Shown: piece by piece, positions 43,106-52,496 of the stretch
Numbering within the stretch: position 1 is the first letter of the stretch
Layout: every line of letters begins with the position of its first letter
From: Dokdonella_A sp049583635
Lineage (GTDB): Bacteria; Pseudomonadota; Gammaproteobacteria; Xanthomonadales; Rhodanobacteraceae
Length of the DNA: 64,000 nucleotides
Assembly (NCBI GenBank): GCA_049583635.1
Contig: JBAUWF010000083.1
Span: 1-64,000, forward strand
Reading direction: 5' to 3'
Program-made: the position numbers and the translations under genes
Notes under the pieces: model-generated
Databases searched by the model: none
The model's input: only the letters and a program-made list of their open reading frames with translations
Told to the model about the DNA's origin: nothing

Positions 43106-45123
43106 GCGCGCGGGTACATCAACGCGTTGGTAGTGGGTTGTGGGATGAAATTCAGCCCCGGCACTGCCCCCGATGGTGGCCGAGAAGCGCTGTCGGGTCT
43201 GGTAGCCCGGATGCTTGAGGGGAGTCTGGCAACCCATTTTTTCCAGCGCGGATCGGCGTGCAGCGAGTGCAGGAACGGTGAGGCGTAGGCGTCTTGCAGC
43301 CACGACCCGCCCGCGCCCGACGACTCGTCGGGACCGACCTGGGCGCGAGCCCGTTGCAGCGAATCGAACGCGGCGTCTTTCTGTCCCAGGTAGGCATGCA
43401 CTTCGGCCAGCCGCACTGCGTTGGCGATGCTGAGCGTAGTGGCCAGTCGTTCGCTGGCGGCCTTGGCTTCGGCAGAGCGTCCCGCGGCGGGACCGGCCAT
43501 TGCCAGCACCGCGTCGCGATCCGGGCTCTCGGGCAGGTTGTCGATTCGGGCCAACGCGTCGTCCGGCTTGCCCTGAAGCAACAGCACCAGTCCGATCTGT
43601 GCGTCCATCGCGCCACGCCTGCGCGGATCGAGCGCGGCGACGCGCTGAAACTGTGCTTTGGCCTGCTCGTAGCGGCCGGCGTATACCAGATAATCGGCGA
43701 AGTTCTCGATGTACCCGACGTTGAGTGGATCCTGTTCGACGATGCGTTGCCATAGCGCCGCCGCTTCGTCATTTTGGCCGCGCCACGTCGCATCGTCTGC
43801 ATCGAAGCCGAGTACCAGTGGCGCGTTCGGGTCGAGTGCCTTGGCCTTGTAGTAGTGCTCCCAGGCTTTGTCGTAGTGGCGTTCGGCCGCGTAATAGTTT
43901 GCGGCTCTCAGTTGCGCTTCAGGCAGTCGCGGATCGAGCGCGAGCGCACGGTCGACCGCGTGTTTCATCGCGGCCAGCTCATCGCTTCGATTGCGGCCTT
44001 TGTCGTCCAGCCGCACCCGATGCACGCCGGCCACACCGGCCCAGGCGCGCGCGTAATCCGGATCGTCGTGCAGTGCCAACTGGTACTGCTCCAGGGCGCG
44101 GTCGAGGTCTCCATCGCCCCGCCGGCCGAAGAAAAACCGCGCCTGCAGGAAATGCTCGTAGGCTTTCGTGTTGGTGGTTTCGTTTGAGCGTGCTGCACCG
44201 GGCTTGCCCAGTTGGAGCTTGAGCTCGTGGGCGATTGCGGTCGCGATTTCGTCCTGAATCGCGAGTGCGTCTCCCGCGCCACGATCGTACGTGTGCGACC
44301 ACAGGTGCGAGCTGTCCGATGTCCGGATGAGCTGGGCCGTAATGCGCAAGCGATCGCCCGATTTGCGCACGCTGCCTTCGACCACGTTGGAGACATTCAG
44401 GCGCGCGGCGATCTTGCCGATATCCGCTGCTTGCCCCTTGAACGCGAACGACGAGGTGCGTGCGATCACGCGCAAGCCGGGAATGCGCACCAGGCGGTCG
44501 ATGATTTCCTCAGCCATGCCATCGGCAAAGTACACTTGATCGCCACCGGGACTCATGTCGTCGAACGGCAGCACCGCGATCGATGGTTTCGCCGCGGCGA
44601 CCGGGGGTGCGATCGCCGGCGGTGCGCTGGCCGGCGCGGATTTGGGCTCGTTGCGCTGGTGGGCGATGGCCCACCAGGCCGCCAGCAACAGCAGTGCAAG
44701 CATCGCGAGGTAGATCGGGCGGTGCGATCGGCCCGGTTGGGTGCGTACCGGAGCAGAAGATGGCGCGATCGGTTCGTTTTCGGACGCGGCCGTATCGGGC
44801 CCATTGACCGGTGCATCGAATAGATAGCCGCGCCGCGGCAACGTGCGGATCGCAACCTGGTTGTGGTCGTCGATCGCGCGGCGGATCTCCATCAGGCACT
44901 GAGTAACCGAGTCTTCGGTGACGACAGCAGGGCTCCATACTGCCTCCAGCAACGCATCCTTGCTGACCAGCTGGCCGTGGCGCTCGACCAGAAAACGCAG
45001 AACCTCGAATGCCTTCGGCCGCAACGGAACATCCGCTCCGGCCTTGAGCAGCGTGCCGCGCTCGACATCGAGTGCGAACTCGCCGAATCGATAAATGTGG
45101 TGGGCTGCTCCCGGGGTCGACAT
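43030..45123 (-). CDS. CadC-like wHTH regulator with TolB-like and TPR domains
   Basis: 697 residues from ATG 45123. An N-terminal OmpR-type DNA-binding domain (about 10-105, with PLRPKAFEVLRFLVERHGQL and AIRTLPRRGYLFDAPV), one membrane helix (about 137-155), a TolB-like segment (IAVLPFDDMSPGGDQVYFAD) and TPR repeats (about 330-650). Proteins of this build are one-component membrane regulators that sense envelope signals. It sits between two cytochrome paralogues and faces the gene at 45383, which it may control. The last 60 residues run antisense into the cytochrome and may be extra. Confidence 0.85.
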   Translation of the reverse strand: MSTPGAAHHIYRFGEFALDVERGTLLKAGADVPLRPKAFEVLRFLVERHGQLVSKDALLEAVWSPAVVTEDSVTQCLMEIRRAIDDHNQVAIRTLPRRGYLFDAPVNGPDTAASENEPIAPSSAPVRTQPGRSHRPIYLAMLALLLLAAWWAIAHQRNEPKSAPASAPPAIAPPVAAAKPSIAVLPFDDMSPGGDQVYFADGMAEEIIDRLVRIPGLRVIARTSSFAFKGQAADIGKIAARLNVSNVVEGSVRKSGDRLRITAQLIRTSDSSHLWSHTYDRGAGDALAIQDEIATAIAHELKLQLGKPGAARSNETTNTKAYEHFLQARFFFGRRGDGDLDRALEQYQLALHDDPDYARAWAGVAGVHRVRLDDKGRNRSDELAAMKHAVDRALALDPRLPEAQLRAANYYAAERHYDKAWEHYYKAKALDPNAPLVLGFDADDATWRGQNDEAAALWQRIVEQDPLNVGYIENFADYLVYAGRYEQAKAQFQRVAALDPRRRGAMDAQIGLVLLLQGKPDDALARIDNLPESPDRDAVLAMAGPAAGRSAEAKAASERLATTLSIANAVRLAEVHAYLGQKDAAFDSLQRARAQVGPDESSGAGGSWLQDAYASPFLHSLHADPRWKKWVARLPSSIRATRPDSASRPPSGAVPGLNFIPQPTTNALMYPRAYNAARNATRSLFCCAVMPMLKRVS

Positions 45124-45382
45124 ACGCCAATCCTGCGACCAGAAGCGCAATTTCGCCAGAAATTCGTGGCTTCTTGATCCTTTCTTGAGGCTTCTATCCT
45201 TACTCCAACGGCGCCGGCAGGCAAGCTCGGCATACCCGAATCCCTGTGCGTGCTCACACGCCGAATTCGCGCCGAATCCGCGAATGCTGCATCGGCGCAC
45301 CACAAACAACAGGCGGTCACGGCGGGGAAGGGCCCTTGCGCACACCTTGCGCAAGGCAGCACAAACGCCAACGGAGACACTC

Positions 45383-46039
45383 ATGAATATCCATGCAAAT
45401 CATCGTCAGCACATGCGTTCCACGCGCGACGGATTCCGTGCTGTAAATGACAGGAGAGGTCCGGTGAAGGCTGTAGTCAGCGGCGTGACAATTGCCATGC
45501 TGTGTGCCGCGGCCGCACTGTGGTCGTCGGCGTCGCTCGCGGCATCCGGCGACGCGAAAGATGCACCGGACCCGCAGCATCACGCGGTCGGCCTGGTTCG
45601 GGTGGTGCGCGATGCGACCGCGAGGTATCGATCCCTGTCCGCCGCCATGGCAGATGGTTATGTACAGGCCACCGAATGCGTCAGCAGCCCGACAGAGGGG
45701 GCCATGGGCGTCCACTATGCGCGCCTCGACCTGTTTGGCGATGGTGTTTCCGACCCGACGCAGCCGGAACTCCTGGTCTATGAGCCCACCAGTTATGGAT
45801 CGATGCGGCTGGTGGCGGCCGAGTACGTCATCTTCGCCGGCCTCTGGGACGCGGCCCATCCGGGCGTGGCGCCGGACTGGCTGGGGCAGTCCGCAAACTA
45901 CATCGGTTTCCCGAACCGTTTCGCGCTGCCGGACGCCGTTTACGAACTGCACGTGTGGGCGTGGAAGGACAACCCCGCCGGCACGTTCGCGAACTTCAAC
46001 CCGCGGGTTACGTGCGAATACTACGATCCTCAGAGTTGA
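45383..46039 (+). CDS. Hypothetical secreted protein
   Basis: 218 residues. A signal segment (VSGVTIAMLCAAAALWSSASLAAS) lies about 35 residues in, so a later start such as the GTG giving VKAVVSGVTIAML is also possible. The ATG 45383 start has GGAGA. Mature motifs: ATARYRSLSAAMADGYVQAT, MGVHYARLDLFGDG, LLVYEPTSYGSMRLVAAEYV, NYIGFPNRFALPDAVYELHV and NPRVTCEYY. Unnamed proteins with this pattern occur in many soil bacteria. Divergent from the wHTH/TPR regulator. Confidence 0.7.
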   Translation: MNIHANHRQHMRSTRDGFRAVNDRRGPVKAVVSGVTIAMLCAAAALWSSASLAASGDAKDAPDPQHHAVGLVRVVRDATARYRSLSAAMADGYVQATECVSSPTEGAMGVHYARLDLFGDGVSDPTQPELLVYEPTSYGSMRLVAAEYVIFAGLWDAAHPGVAPDWLGQSANYIGFPNRFALPDAVYELHVWAWKDNPAGTFANFNPRVTCEYYDPQS

Positions 46040-46210
46040 GTCGCGCAACCCTTGTCCGTCTTGATCAAGGGGCAGGCGCTGGCCCGCTGTGACAGGGGTC
46101 AGCGTCGGATTCCACGCTCCATGACCAGCTGGATGAATGGGGCTGTTGAGGCGGCATGGATCTATTCCGCAACTTTCGTTGTTTGATCCGAAGACAAATA
46201 GTCAAGGGAG

Positions 46211-47656
46211 ATGCATCGACCGCTCATGAACGTGAAATCCATTTCGCGTGTGCTGATCAGGATGATCGTGACGCTGGGCGTCGTGGCGTGCTGTTTGCCG
46301 ACGCGTGCCGTCGCGGATATCGCCGGTAGCCGAGATCATCCGCTGCTGTCGCGCTATCCGGGTTCGGAGATCATTGCCTACGAGGCCAAGGACTACGATG
46401 CAATCCTGATCGCGAGCGACAAGAAGTCACACTGGGTTACCGGCAAGATGACCTGGATCGTTTACCAGGCAGCGGCCGACAACTCGACCTTGCAGATCTA
46501 TCGCAACTATCAGGTCGCGCTGGCCGATGCCGGCTTCGAAGTCGCGTACGCATGCGAACGCGAAGCTTGTGGCCGCGATTTCATCAAGCACTCGATCAAT
46601 GCAAGGGGACGCATGGTCGGCGGCGCGGAGTATTGGATGCCCGGCTCCGGGCGCTATCTCGCCGCCAGCAAATCCGACAGCAATGGCAACAAGACCTGGG
46701 TATCGCTGCTGGTACACGAGCGCGACCGCGCCGGCACGGTAGCGATTCGCGAGTCGATCGTCGAGTCGGGCAAAGCGCGCGCAGTGAACCTGGCGAGCGA
46801 ATTGGAAGCCAATTTTCCGGGTGCGCGCCGGTTTGGCGGGCTGTATCGCAAATACGATGAAGCGAAAGTGCCGGTGGCTGCAGCTGATCACAATGAACTG
46901 ACCCATGTGCTCGCCCTCGAAGGCGAGCTGCAGTGGAAGGTTTATGCCTTGCCGCGCCATATCTCCGGCATAGAGGTGCTCACAAGTTATACCCACGCCT
47001 TGCACGACGCCGGCTTCGAGGAAGTTTTCCAATGTGGAGGCAGCGAGTGCGGCAACGCCTTCATGCGTGAGTCGCTGGCACTGAGCCGAAGTATCACGAA
47101 AAACGGAGACCACTGGATCGAGGATTCGGTGTTCTACAGGCTGATGCGCCGCGAATCCGCGTCCGGCACGGTGCACATGGCGATTTGGGCGTACACGCAG
47201 CCCAATGGTTACGACGCCGTGCGTGGGTTGCGCGTCGTGGCGAAACCACTGCGGCTGGGCTTGATCAAGGTCTCGGCCGAAGCCATGGCGAAAGAACTGC
47301 GCACGGGGGGAAAGGTGCAGATATACGGCATCTATTTCGATGTCGACAAGGCGCGTGTGCGCGCGGACTCCAAACCGGTGCTGGACGAAATCGCACGCAT
47401 GCTCACCGCAAACAAGGACATCGCCCTGTATGTCGACGGCCATACCGATTCGCAGGGCGAGGACCCATACAACCTCGACTTGTCCGAACGCCGAGCGGCC
47501 GCCGTTGTCGCGGCACTTGTCGACGAGCGCGGAATCGATCCGGCTCGACTACAGGCGCGCGGATTCGGTGAGTCCAGACCGGTGGCGTCGAACGACGCAG
47601 AAATCGGTCGCGCAAAAAATCGGCGTGTGGAACTGGTCATGCGGCCCGGCAGCTGA
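46211..47656 (+). CDS. DUF4892 repeat protein with C-terminal OmpA domain
   Basis: 481 residues. A signal peptide (about 15-35, IVTLGVVACCLPTRAVAD) leads into two DUF4892-like halves (about 40-190 and 200-345), each with a paired-Cys segment (CEREACGRDF and CGGSECGNAF). The OmpA/MotB peptidoglycan-binding domain (about 365-480) has IYFDVDKARVRADSKPVLDE, DGHTDSQGEDPYNLDLSERR and GFGESRPVASN. It should sit in the periplasm or outer membrane and hold peptidoglycan. ATG 46226 is an alternative start, and neither has ideal spacing to GGGAG. Confidence 0.85.
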   Translation: MHRPLMNVKSISRVLIRMIVTLGVVACCLPTRAVADIAGSRDHPLLSRYPGSEIIAYEAKDYDAILIASDKKSHWVTGKMTWIVYQAAADNSTLQIYRNYQVALADAGFEVAYACEREACGRDFIKHSINARGRMVGGAEYWMPGSGRYLAASKSDSNGNKTWVSLLVHERDRAGTVAIRESIVESGKARAVNLASELEANFPGARRFGGLYRKYDEAKVPVAAADHNELTHVLALEGELQWKVYALPRHISGIEVLTSYTHALHDAGFEEVFQCGGSECGNAFMRESLALSRSITKNGDHWIEDSVFYRLMRRESASGTVHMAIWAYTQPNGYDAVRGLRVVAKPLRLGLIKVSAEAMAKELRTGGKVQIYGIYFDVDKARVRADSKPVLDEIARMLTANKDIALYVDGHTDSQGEDPYNLDLSERRAAAVVAALVDERGIDPARLQARGFGESRPVASNDAEIGRAKNRRVELVMRPGS

Positions 47657-47778
47657 CCGGTTGCGACCAACGTCAATCGGGCTGCGATCACGCGCCGGCA
47701 TGTCGCAATCCGGTGCGCGATGTCGTTCTACTGGATATCCGGGCGCGGCCCGGCCGAACGAATCATCCGGAGGGAGTC

Positions 47779-49221
47779 ATGCACGTCCTGTACCGATTGT
47801 CCATTTCGGCCGCCGGGTTGGCTGCCTGGCTGATATGCGCCCTCGCGTTACCGATCGCGACCGCGTCCTCGGCGCGGGCGCAGGCCGCGACTGCAGACAA
47901 CGCCGCGCAGCGCGATGCACTGACCACGCCCGATCCCAGCGGCGCGTTGCGCACCTACACGCTGAGCAGGCGCATCGATACCGACAACCCGTTCTTCCAG
48001 GATCTCGGCAGCAACGGGCGCACCTGCAACATCTGCCACCGCCAAGCCGAGGGCTGGACCGTGTCCGCCGCGGAAGTACAACAACGTTTCGACGCCACGG
48101 ACGGCACCGATCCGATCTTCCGTCCGGTCGATGGCTCGAATTCGCCGCTGGCCGATGTCTCGACCGTTGATGCGCGGCGCATCGCCTACAGCATGTTGCT
48201 CAATCGCGGCGTGATCCGTATCGGCCTGCCGATTCCGGACAATGCCGAGTTCACGCTGACGGCAGTGGACGATCCGTACGATTACGCCAGCGCCAGCGAA
48301 TTGTCGTTATTCCGCCGGCCGCTGCCGACGACCAACATCGGTTTCGTGACCGGCGTGATGTGGGATGGACGCGAAACGGCGGCGCCGTTCCTGCCGCCGA
48401 TGGATGCCGGGGTCAACACGGCCGATCTGGTCGCGAGCCTCACTCATCAGGCGCTCAATGCCACGCTCGGTCATGCCCAGGCAGCGGTGCCGCCGAGCGA
48501 CGAGGAACTCGATCAGATCGTGCATTTCGAGCTTGGCCTCGCCACCGCGCAGATACGCGACAACCAGGCTGGCTGGCTCAATGCCGATGATGCAATCGGC
48601 GGCCCGCGTGTGCTGGCCAACGAGCGCTTCTGGGTCGGTTTGAACGATACCCTCGGTGCCGACCCCACCGGCGCCGCGTTCGATGCGCGCGCCATGACGC
48701 TGTTCGACGCATGGAGTCTGCCTTCTGTCTCCGGTAACGCCAGTCGGATGCGCCTGGCGATCGTGCGCGGCCAGGCGCTGTTCAACTCGCTGACCTTCCC
48801 GATCAGCGGCGTGGGCGGACTCAACGACTCGCTCGGCATCGATCCGATCGAGGGAACCTGCACGACCTGCCACAACGCACCGAACATCGGCGACCACACG
48901 GTCGGCCTGCCGCTCAATATCGGCATCGCCGACGCGAGCCGGCGCACACCGGACATGCCGCTGTACACGCTGACCAACAACACGACCGGAGACTCGGTGC
49001 AGACCACGGATCCCGGCTTGGCGTTGATCACCGGGCGCTGGGTGGACATCGGAAAATTCAAGGGGCCGGTGCTGCGCGGCGTGGTCGCACACGCGCCGTA
49101 TTTCCACAACGGCTCGGCGGCGACCCTGCTCGACGTGGTCGATTTCTACGATACGCGTTTCAACATCGGCATGACCGATCAGCAGAAGGCAGATCTGGTG
49201 GCGTTTCTGAGTGCGTTGTAA
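47779..49221 (+). CDS. Di-heme cytochrome c, CCP/MauG-like (paralogue 2)
   Basis: 480 residues. From ALTTPDPSGALRTYT to the C-terminus it follows paralogue 1 (41672-43105) almost without gaps and with most residues identical. The first heme motif is CNICH, the second CTTCH. The signal peptide differs entirely (SAAGLAAWLICALALPIATA), so secretion signals evolved or recombined separately. GGAGGGAG precedes ATG 47779. Next genes on the strand are an outer-membrane barrel and a TlpA-like thioredoxin. Confidence 0.88.
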   Translation: MHVLYRLSISAAGLAAWLICALALPIATASSARAQAATADNAAQRDALTTPDPSGALRTYTLSRRIDTDNPFFQDLGSNGRTCNICHRQAEGWTVSAAEVQQRFDATDGTDPIFRPVDGSNSPLADVSTVDARRIAYSMLLNRGVIRIGLPIPDNAEFTLTAVDDPYDYASASELSLFRRPLPTTNIGFVTGVMWDGRETAAPFLPPMDAGVNTADLVASLTHQALNATLGHAQAAVPPSDEELDQIVHFELGLATAQIRDNQAGWLNADDAIGGPRVLANERFWVGLNDTLGADPTGAAFDARAMTLFDAWSLPSVSGNASRMRLAIVRGQALFNSLTFPISGVGGLNDSLGIDPIEGTCTTCHNAPNIGDHTVGLPLNIGIADASRRTPDMPLYTLTNNTTGDSVQTTDPGLALITGRWVDIGKFKGPVLRGVVAHAPYFHNGSAATLLDVVDFYDTRFNIGMTDQQKADLVAFLSAL

Positions 49222-49383
49222 TTGGACGCGTCGCGTCGTGAAGTTGAGACATCCCTCCGCGAACCGTGGGAATTCGGCATTCTGGCTTCAGGCATGACTT
49301 TTTGCCCACAACACTCATCGTCGCTGCGAAGTGAGCGAGGTCCTAAACTATCGGTCCGAGACGTTCCATCCGAGAAACCATCG

Positions 49384-50445
49384 ATGGGCTCGTTCGTCTT
49401 TCGTTTTGCCGTCCTCCTCGGCGCACTGCCGATCGTTTGCGTGCCCACCACTGCACGCGCGTGCGCGACCTGTGGCTGCACACTGAGTACCGATGCGGCC
49501 ACCGGTCACACCGCCCAACCGGGTTGGCGTTTCAGTGCCGATTACACGTTTATCGATCAGGACGAGTTGCGTCACGGCAACGGCAGCGCGTCGCCCGAGG
49601 ACGTGATCGACCACCCGTCCGACCCCGGCGCGGACGAGAGCGAGATCGAGAAGAACACGACCAATCGCTATCTCAATCTGCGTGCCAGTTATCGGCCAGA
49701 CGCGAACTGGGGCGTGACGATGCTGCTGCCCCTGATCTCGCGCGACCATACGACCTACGGCGAACACGAGGCCCCGTTTACGCCGGATCTCATAGCGCCC
49801 GATCAGGTCAGCGGCGCGAGCGTGAGCGGGCTCGGCGACGCGAGCCTGCTGCTGAGCTACCAGGGATTTCTGCCGACGCACAATTTCGGCGTGCTCGCCG
49901 GCATCAAGCTGCCGACCGGACGCTATGGTGGCGAATCCGAAGATGGCGATGTCGTAGGCGATCCGGTATTTTTCCATTCGGGTCCGCTCGCGGGCGAAGC
50001 GCTCGACACCAGCTTGCAGGCCGGTACCGGCAGCACCGATGTCATCGTCGGCGCGTACTACTACCAACCGGTCAGCCAGAACTTCGATGCGTTCGTCGAT
50101 GCGCGATTTCAGGCCGCAGTGTCCGAGCGTCTTGATACCGAAGGCGCGGACTTTCGTCCCGGCGATCAAGCCACGCTGAGCACGGGCCTGCGCTACGAAG
50201 CGCATGCGAACTGGGTGCCTCAATTGCAGCTCAATGTGCAACACAAGTCCGCCGACCAGGGAGAACTTGCCGATCGCGCGAACAGCGAGGGCACAGCTGC
50301 GTATCTCAGCGGCGGAATCAGCGCGAGCCTGCGCCGCAATGTGCAGATCTACGGTTTCGTGCAAGTCCCCGTTTACAGCGATCTCGGCGGCTACCAATTG
50401 TTTCCACACTGGACCGCGAACGTTGGAATCAGCGTGGCGCTGTGA
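49384..50445 (+). CDS. Outer-membrane beta-barrel protein with N-terminal Cys motif
   Basis: 353 residues. A signal peptide (FRFAVLLGALPIVCVPTTARA) is followed at once by CATCGCTLSTD, a CxxCxC motif, then amphipathic strands such as WRFSADYTFIDQDELRHGN and LNLRASYRPDANWGVTMLLP and a final strand ending SVAL. This resembles the transporter-like family related to MetA of phenol degradation. The Cys cluster next to the signal cleavage site may bind metal or be handled by the TlpA-like protein encoded next (four-base overlap, GTGA). Confidence 0.75.
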   Translation: MGSFVFRFAVLLGALPIVCVPTTARACATCGCTLSTDAATGHTAQPGWRFSADYTFIDQDELRHGNGSASPEDVIDHPSDPGADESEIEKNTTNRYLNLRASYRPDANWGVTMLLPLISRDHTTYGEHEAPFTPDLIAPDQVSGASVSGLGDASLLLSYQGFLPTHNFGVLAGIKLPTGRYGGESEDGDVVGDPVFFHSGPLAGEALDTSLQAGTGSTDVIVGAYYYQPVSQNFDAFVDARFQAAVSERLDTEGADFRPGDQATLSTGLRYEAHANWVPQLQLNVQHKSADQGELADRANSEGTAAYLSGGISASLRRNVQIYGFVQVPVYSDLGGYQLFPHWTANVGISVAL

Positions 50446-51089
50446 CGATGCCGCCAGTCGCTCGCCAATCGGCTCATCGTGCAGATATCAATTCGAAGCA
50501 TGCCGTGGTGACCGGGTTTTCGACGGTATCGGTTGCGCGCGCGCGCTTCATGACCACGCTCATGCTGGTGCTGATCGCCGTCTGCGTGCCCCCAACCCTG
50601 GCCAATGACCTCGTCGTCGGACAACGCGCGCCGCCGATCACGCTGACTACGCTCGGGGGCAACCAGATCGACACGCGCAACCTCGTCGGCAAGGTCGTGA
50701 TCGTGACGTTCTGGGCAACCTGGTGCGAACCATGCCGTGAAGAACTGCCGCTGCTGTCGCACTATTTCACGTTGCACAAGAACGATGGACTGGTCGTGCT
50801 CGGTTTCAGTCTCGATCCGCCCGGTGCAATCGAACGCGTGCGCGCAGTCGCACGGAAACTCGATTTTCCGGTCGGCCTGCTTGGTGATCTTCACGTTCCG
50901 GGCTACGGTCGCATCTGGCATCTCCCGGTTAGTTTCACGATCGACCGGCAAGGTCGCCTGGTCGACAACGGATGGGACGACGACAATCCGGTGTGGACGC
51001 AAGCGCGCCTGAAACGCGTCGTCACGCCGCTGCTGCACGGCGAAGGATTGAGCGACGCGCGTAGCGCACAGGACCTGCCAAATAGATAA
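50442..51089 (+). CDS. TlpA-like periplasmic thioredoxin
   Basis: A secretion helix (FMTTLMLVLIAVCVPPTLAND) is followed by a thioredoxin domain with VVGQRAPPITLTTLGG, FWATWCEPCREELPLLSHYF and the cis-Pro segment IWHLPVSFTIDRQGRLVDNG. The WCEPC site marks a TlpA/ResA-type disulfide reductase, which keeps cysteines reduced, for example before c-heme attachment. The GTG at 50442 overlaps the upstream stop. ATG 50448 or ATG 50550 could be the real start. Fits a redox unit with the two cytochromes. Confidence 0.85.
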   Translation: MTMPPVARQSAHRADINSKHAVVTGFSTVSVARARFMTTLMLVLIAVCVPPTLANDLVVGQRAPPITLTTLGGNQIDTRNLVGKVVIVTFWATWCEPCREELPLLSHYFTLHKNDGLVVLGFSLDPPGAIERVRAVARKLDFPVGLLGDLHVPGYGRIWHLPVSFTIDRQGRLVDNGWDDDNPVWTQARLKRVVTPLLHGEGLSDARSAQDLPNR

Positions 51090-51120
51090 CTCAGTGATCG
51101 GCCACAGAGACGAGGACACA

Positions 51121-52416
51121 ATGACCCACAACAAGTTGCCCGACATTCCCGGTTACGACGTGGAGGCGGAACTTGGCCGCGGTGGCATGGGTGTGGTGTA
51201 TCGAGTTCGTCGCCACACGGACGGGGCTATCCTCGCGCTCAAGATGATCTTGGGCGGTCGTGGTGCGTCGTTCGCGGAATTTGCCCGATTCCGGATCGAG
51301 GCTGAGGCTATGGCGTGCTTGAACCACCCGAACATTGTCAAGATTCGCGATGTCGGGTTGCATGCCGGATACCCATACTTCGCCATGGAGTTCGCCGAAC
51401 GCGACAGCCTCAGACAAGTGATCTCGCACGGCCCCCAGAAACCCAGGTGGGCGGCCGAGCTGGTGCGAACAGTAGCCTTGGCTATGCAGCACGCCCACGA
51501 TCGCGGGATGCTGCACCGCGATCTCAAGCCGGCAAACGTACTCATCATGGAGGATGGGACGCCGAAAGTAACCGATTTCGGCTTGGTGAAATTCGCCAAC
51601 CCAATCCGCCGAGTCAGCGAAATGCACTGTACGTTCACGGTAAGCTTGCTCGATGTGGAACTGGGCCGGCTTGCCAAGGAATTAGGGGCTCAGTACCAGT
51701 CGGTCGCGGACGCTCCGGTAGCCAGCGAGGACGAAATAACGCGCACCGCTTGGGAGAGCTGTGCGGCCAGGACCGGGATTCTTGGTGATGCGACACGGCT
51801 TGAGTCCGTTCGAGCGTTTGTAAGCGAAGCACGCCAACAAGGTAAGCAGGAGGCACTGAACCTCGATGGGCTGACACGGGGCGGCACAATCATGGGCAGC
51901 CCGAACTACATGGCTCCGGAACAGGCATCAGGGGATCTCGCTCGGCTCGGACCACGCACCGATGTGTACGCATTGGGTGGGATCCTGTATGAATTGCTTA
52001 CCGGTCAGCCACCATTCCGCTCGGAAAATGTAATGAACATGCTCGTGCAAGCTTGTTCGGCGAAACCCACACCTCCGCGGCAGTTGGTCCCGCAGATATC
52101 CAGCGATATCGAAGCAGTTTGTCTCAAGTGTCTGGAGAAGCAGCTCGACTCGCGCTACCAGACTGCCGCTGCACTCGCGGAGGACTTGACGCGGTTTTTG
52201 GACGGCTATTCACCCTTCGGATCCGTGCCGGCAGCGGCTGACGCTGGGCCGGCATCTCGCCTCGAGACCGGCGACATACTGTCAACGGTTCCCCAAAGTG
52301 CCCGAGCAGCACAATCCAGAGCCCGCTCGCCCCGCCGTTGGTGGCTGTTTGGACGGAATCAGCCCGAGGCCAGTGACGACCGAGCCGAACCGGGCGTAGC
52401 GGACGGCGGGGCGTGA
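51121..52416 (+). CDS. Ser/Thr protein kinase with large activation-segment insertion
   Basis: 431 residues. Gly-rich loop LGRGGMGVVY (19-27), Lys41, HRDLKPANV (132-140), DFG 152-154 and MAPEQ from 264 make it a complete Hanks-type kinase. Between DFG and APE lie about 110 residues instead of the usual 25-30. The extra block (about 163-252, SLLDVELGRLAKELGAQYQS and on) has no family I know. No membrane helix. The tail after 350 is Ala/Arg-rich. GAGGA precedes ATG 51121. First gene of a signalling cluster. Confidence 0.9.
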   Translation: MTHNKLPDIPGYDVEAELGRGGMGVVYRVRRHTDGAILALKMILGGRGASFAEFARFRIEAEAMACLNHPNIVKIRDVGLHAGYPYFAMEFAERDSLRQVISHGPQKPRWAAELVRTVALAMQHAHDRGMLHRDLKPANVLIMEDGTPKVTDFGLVKFANPIRRVSEMHCTFTVSLLDVELGRLAKELGAQYQSVADAPVASEDEITRTAWESCAARTGILGDATRLESVRAFVSEARQQGKQEALNLDGLTRGGTIMGSPNYMAPEQASGDLARLGPRTDVYALGGILYELLTGQPPFRSENVMNMLVQACSAKPTPPRQLVPQISSDIEAVCLKCLEKQLDSRYQTAAALAEDLTRFLDGYSPFGSVPAAADAGPASRLETGDILSTVPQSARAAQSRARSPRRWWLFGRNQPEASDDRAEPGVADGGA

Positions 52417-52496
52417 TCGGTTTCGGACTCCCGAGCGGCAGGACGAGGCGACACTACAAACCGGACAGTAGTTAGGCGGTGCGGGGACACAAGCGC

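Noticed and set aside
41693..43753. Long minus-strand frame (686 codons) opposite the first cytochrome
   Set aside because: Shadow of the cytochrome and of the wHTH/TPR gene. Arg/His/Gln-rich composition and no motif.
46427..47443. Minus-strand frame opposite the OmpA/DUF4892 gene
   Set aside because: The + strand protein has clear OmpA motifs, and the antisense product resembles nothing.
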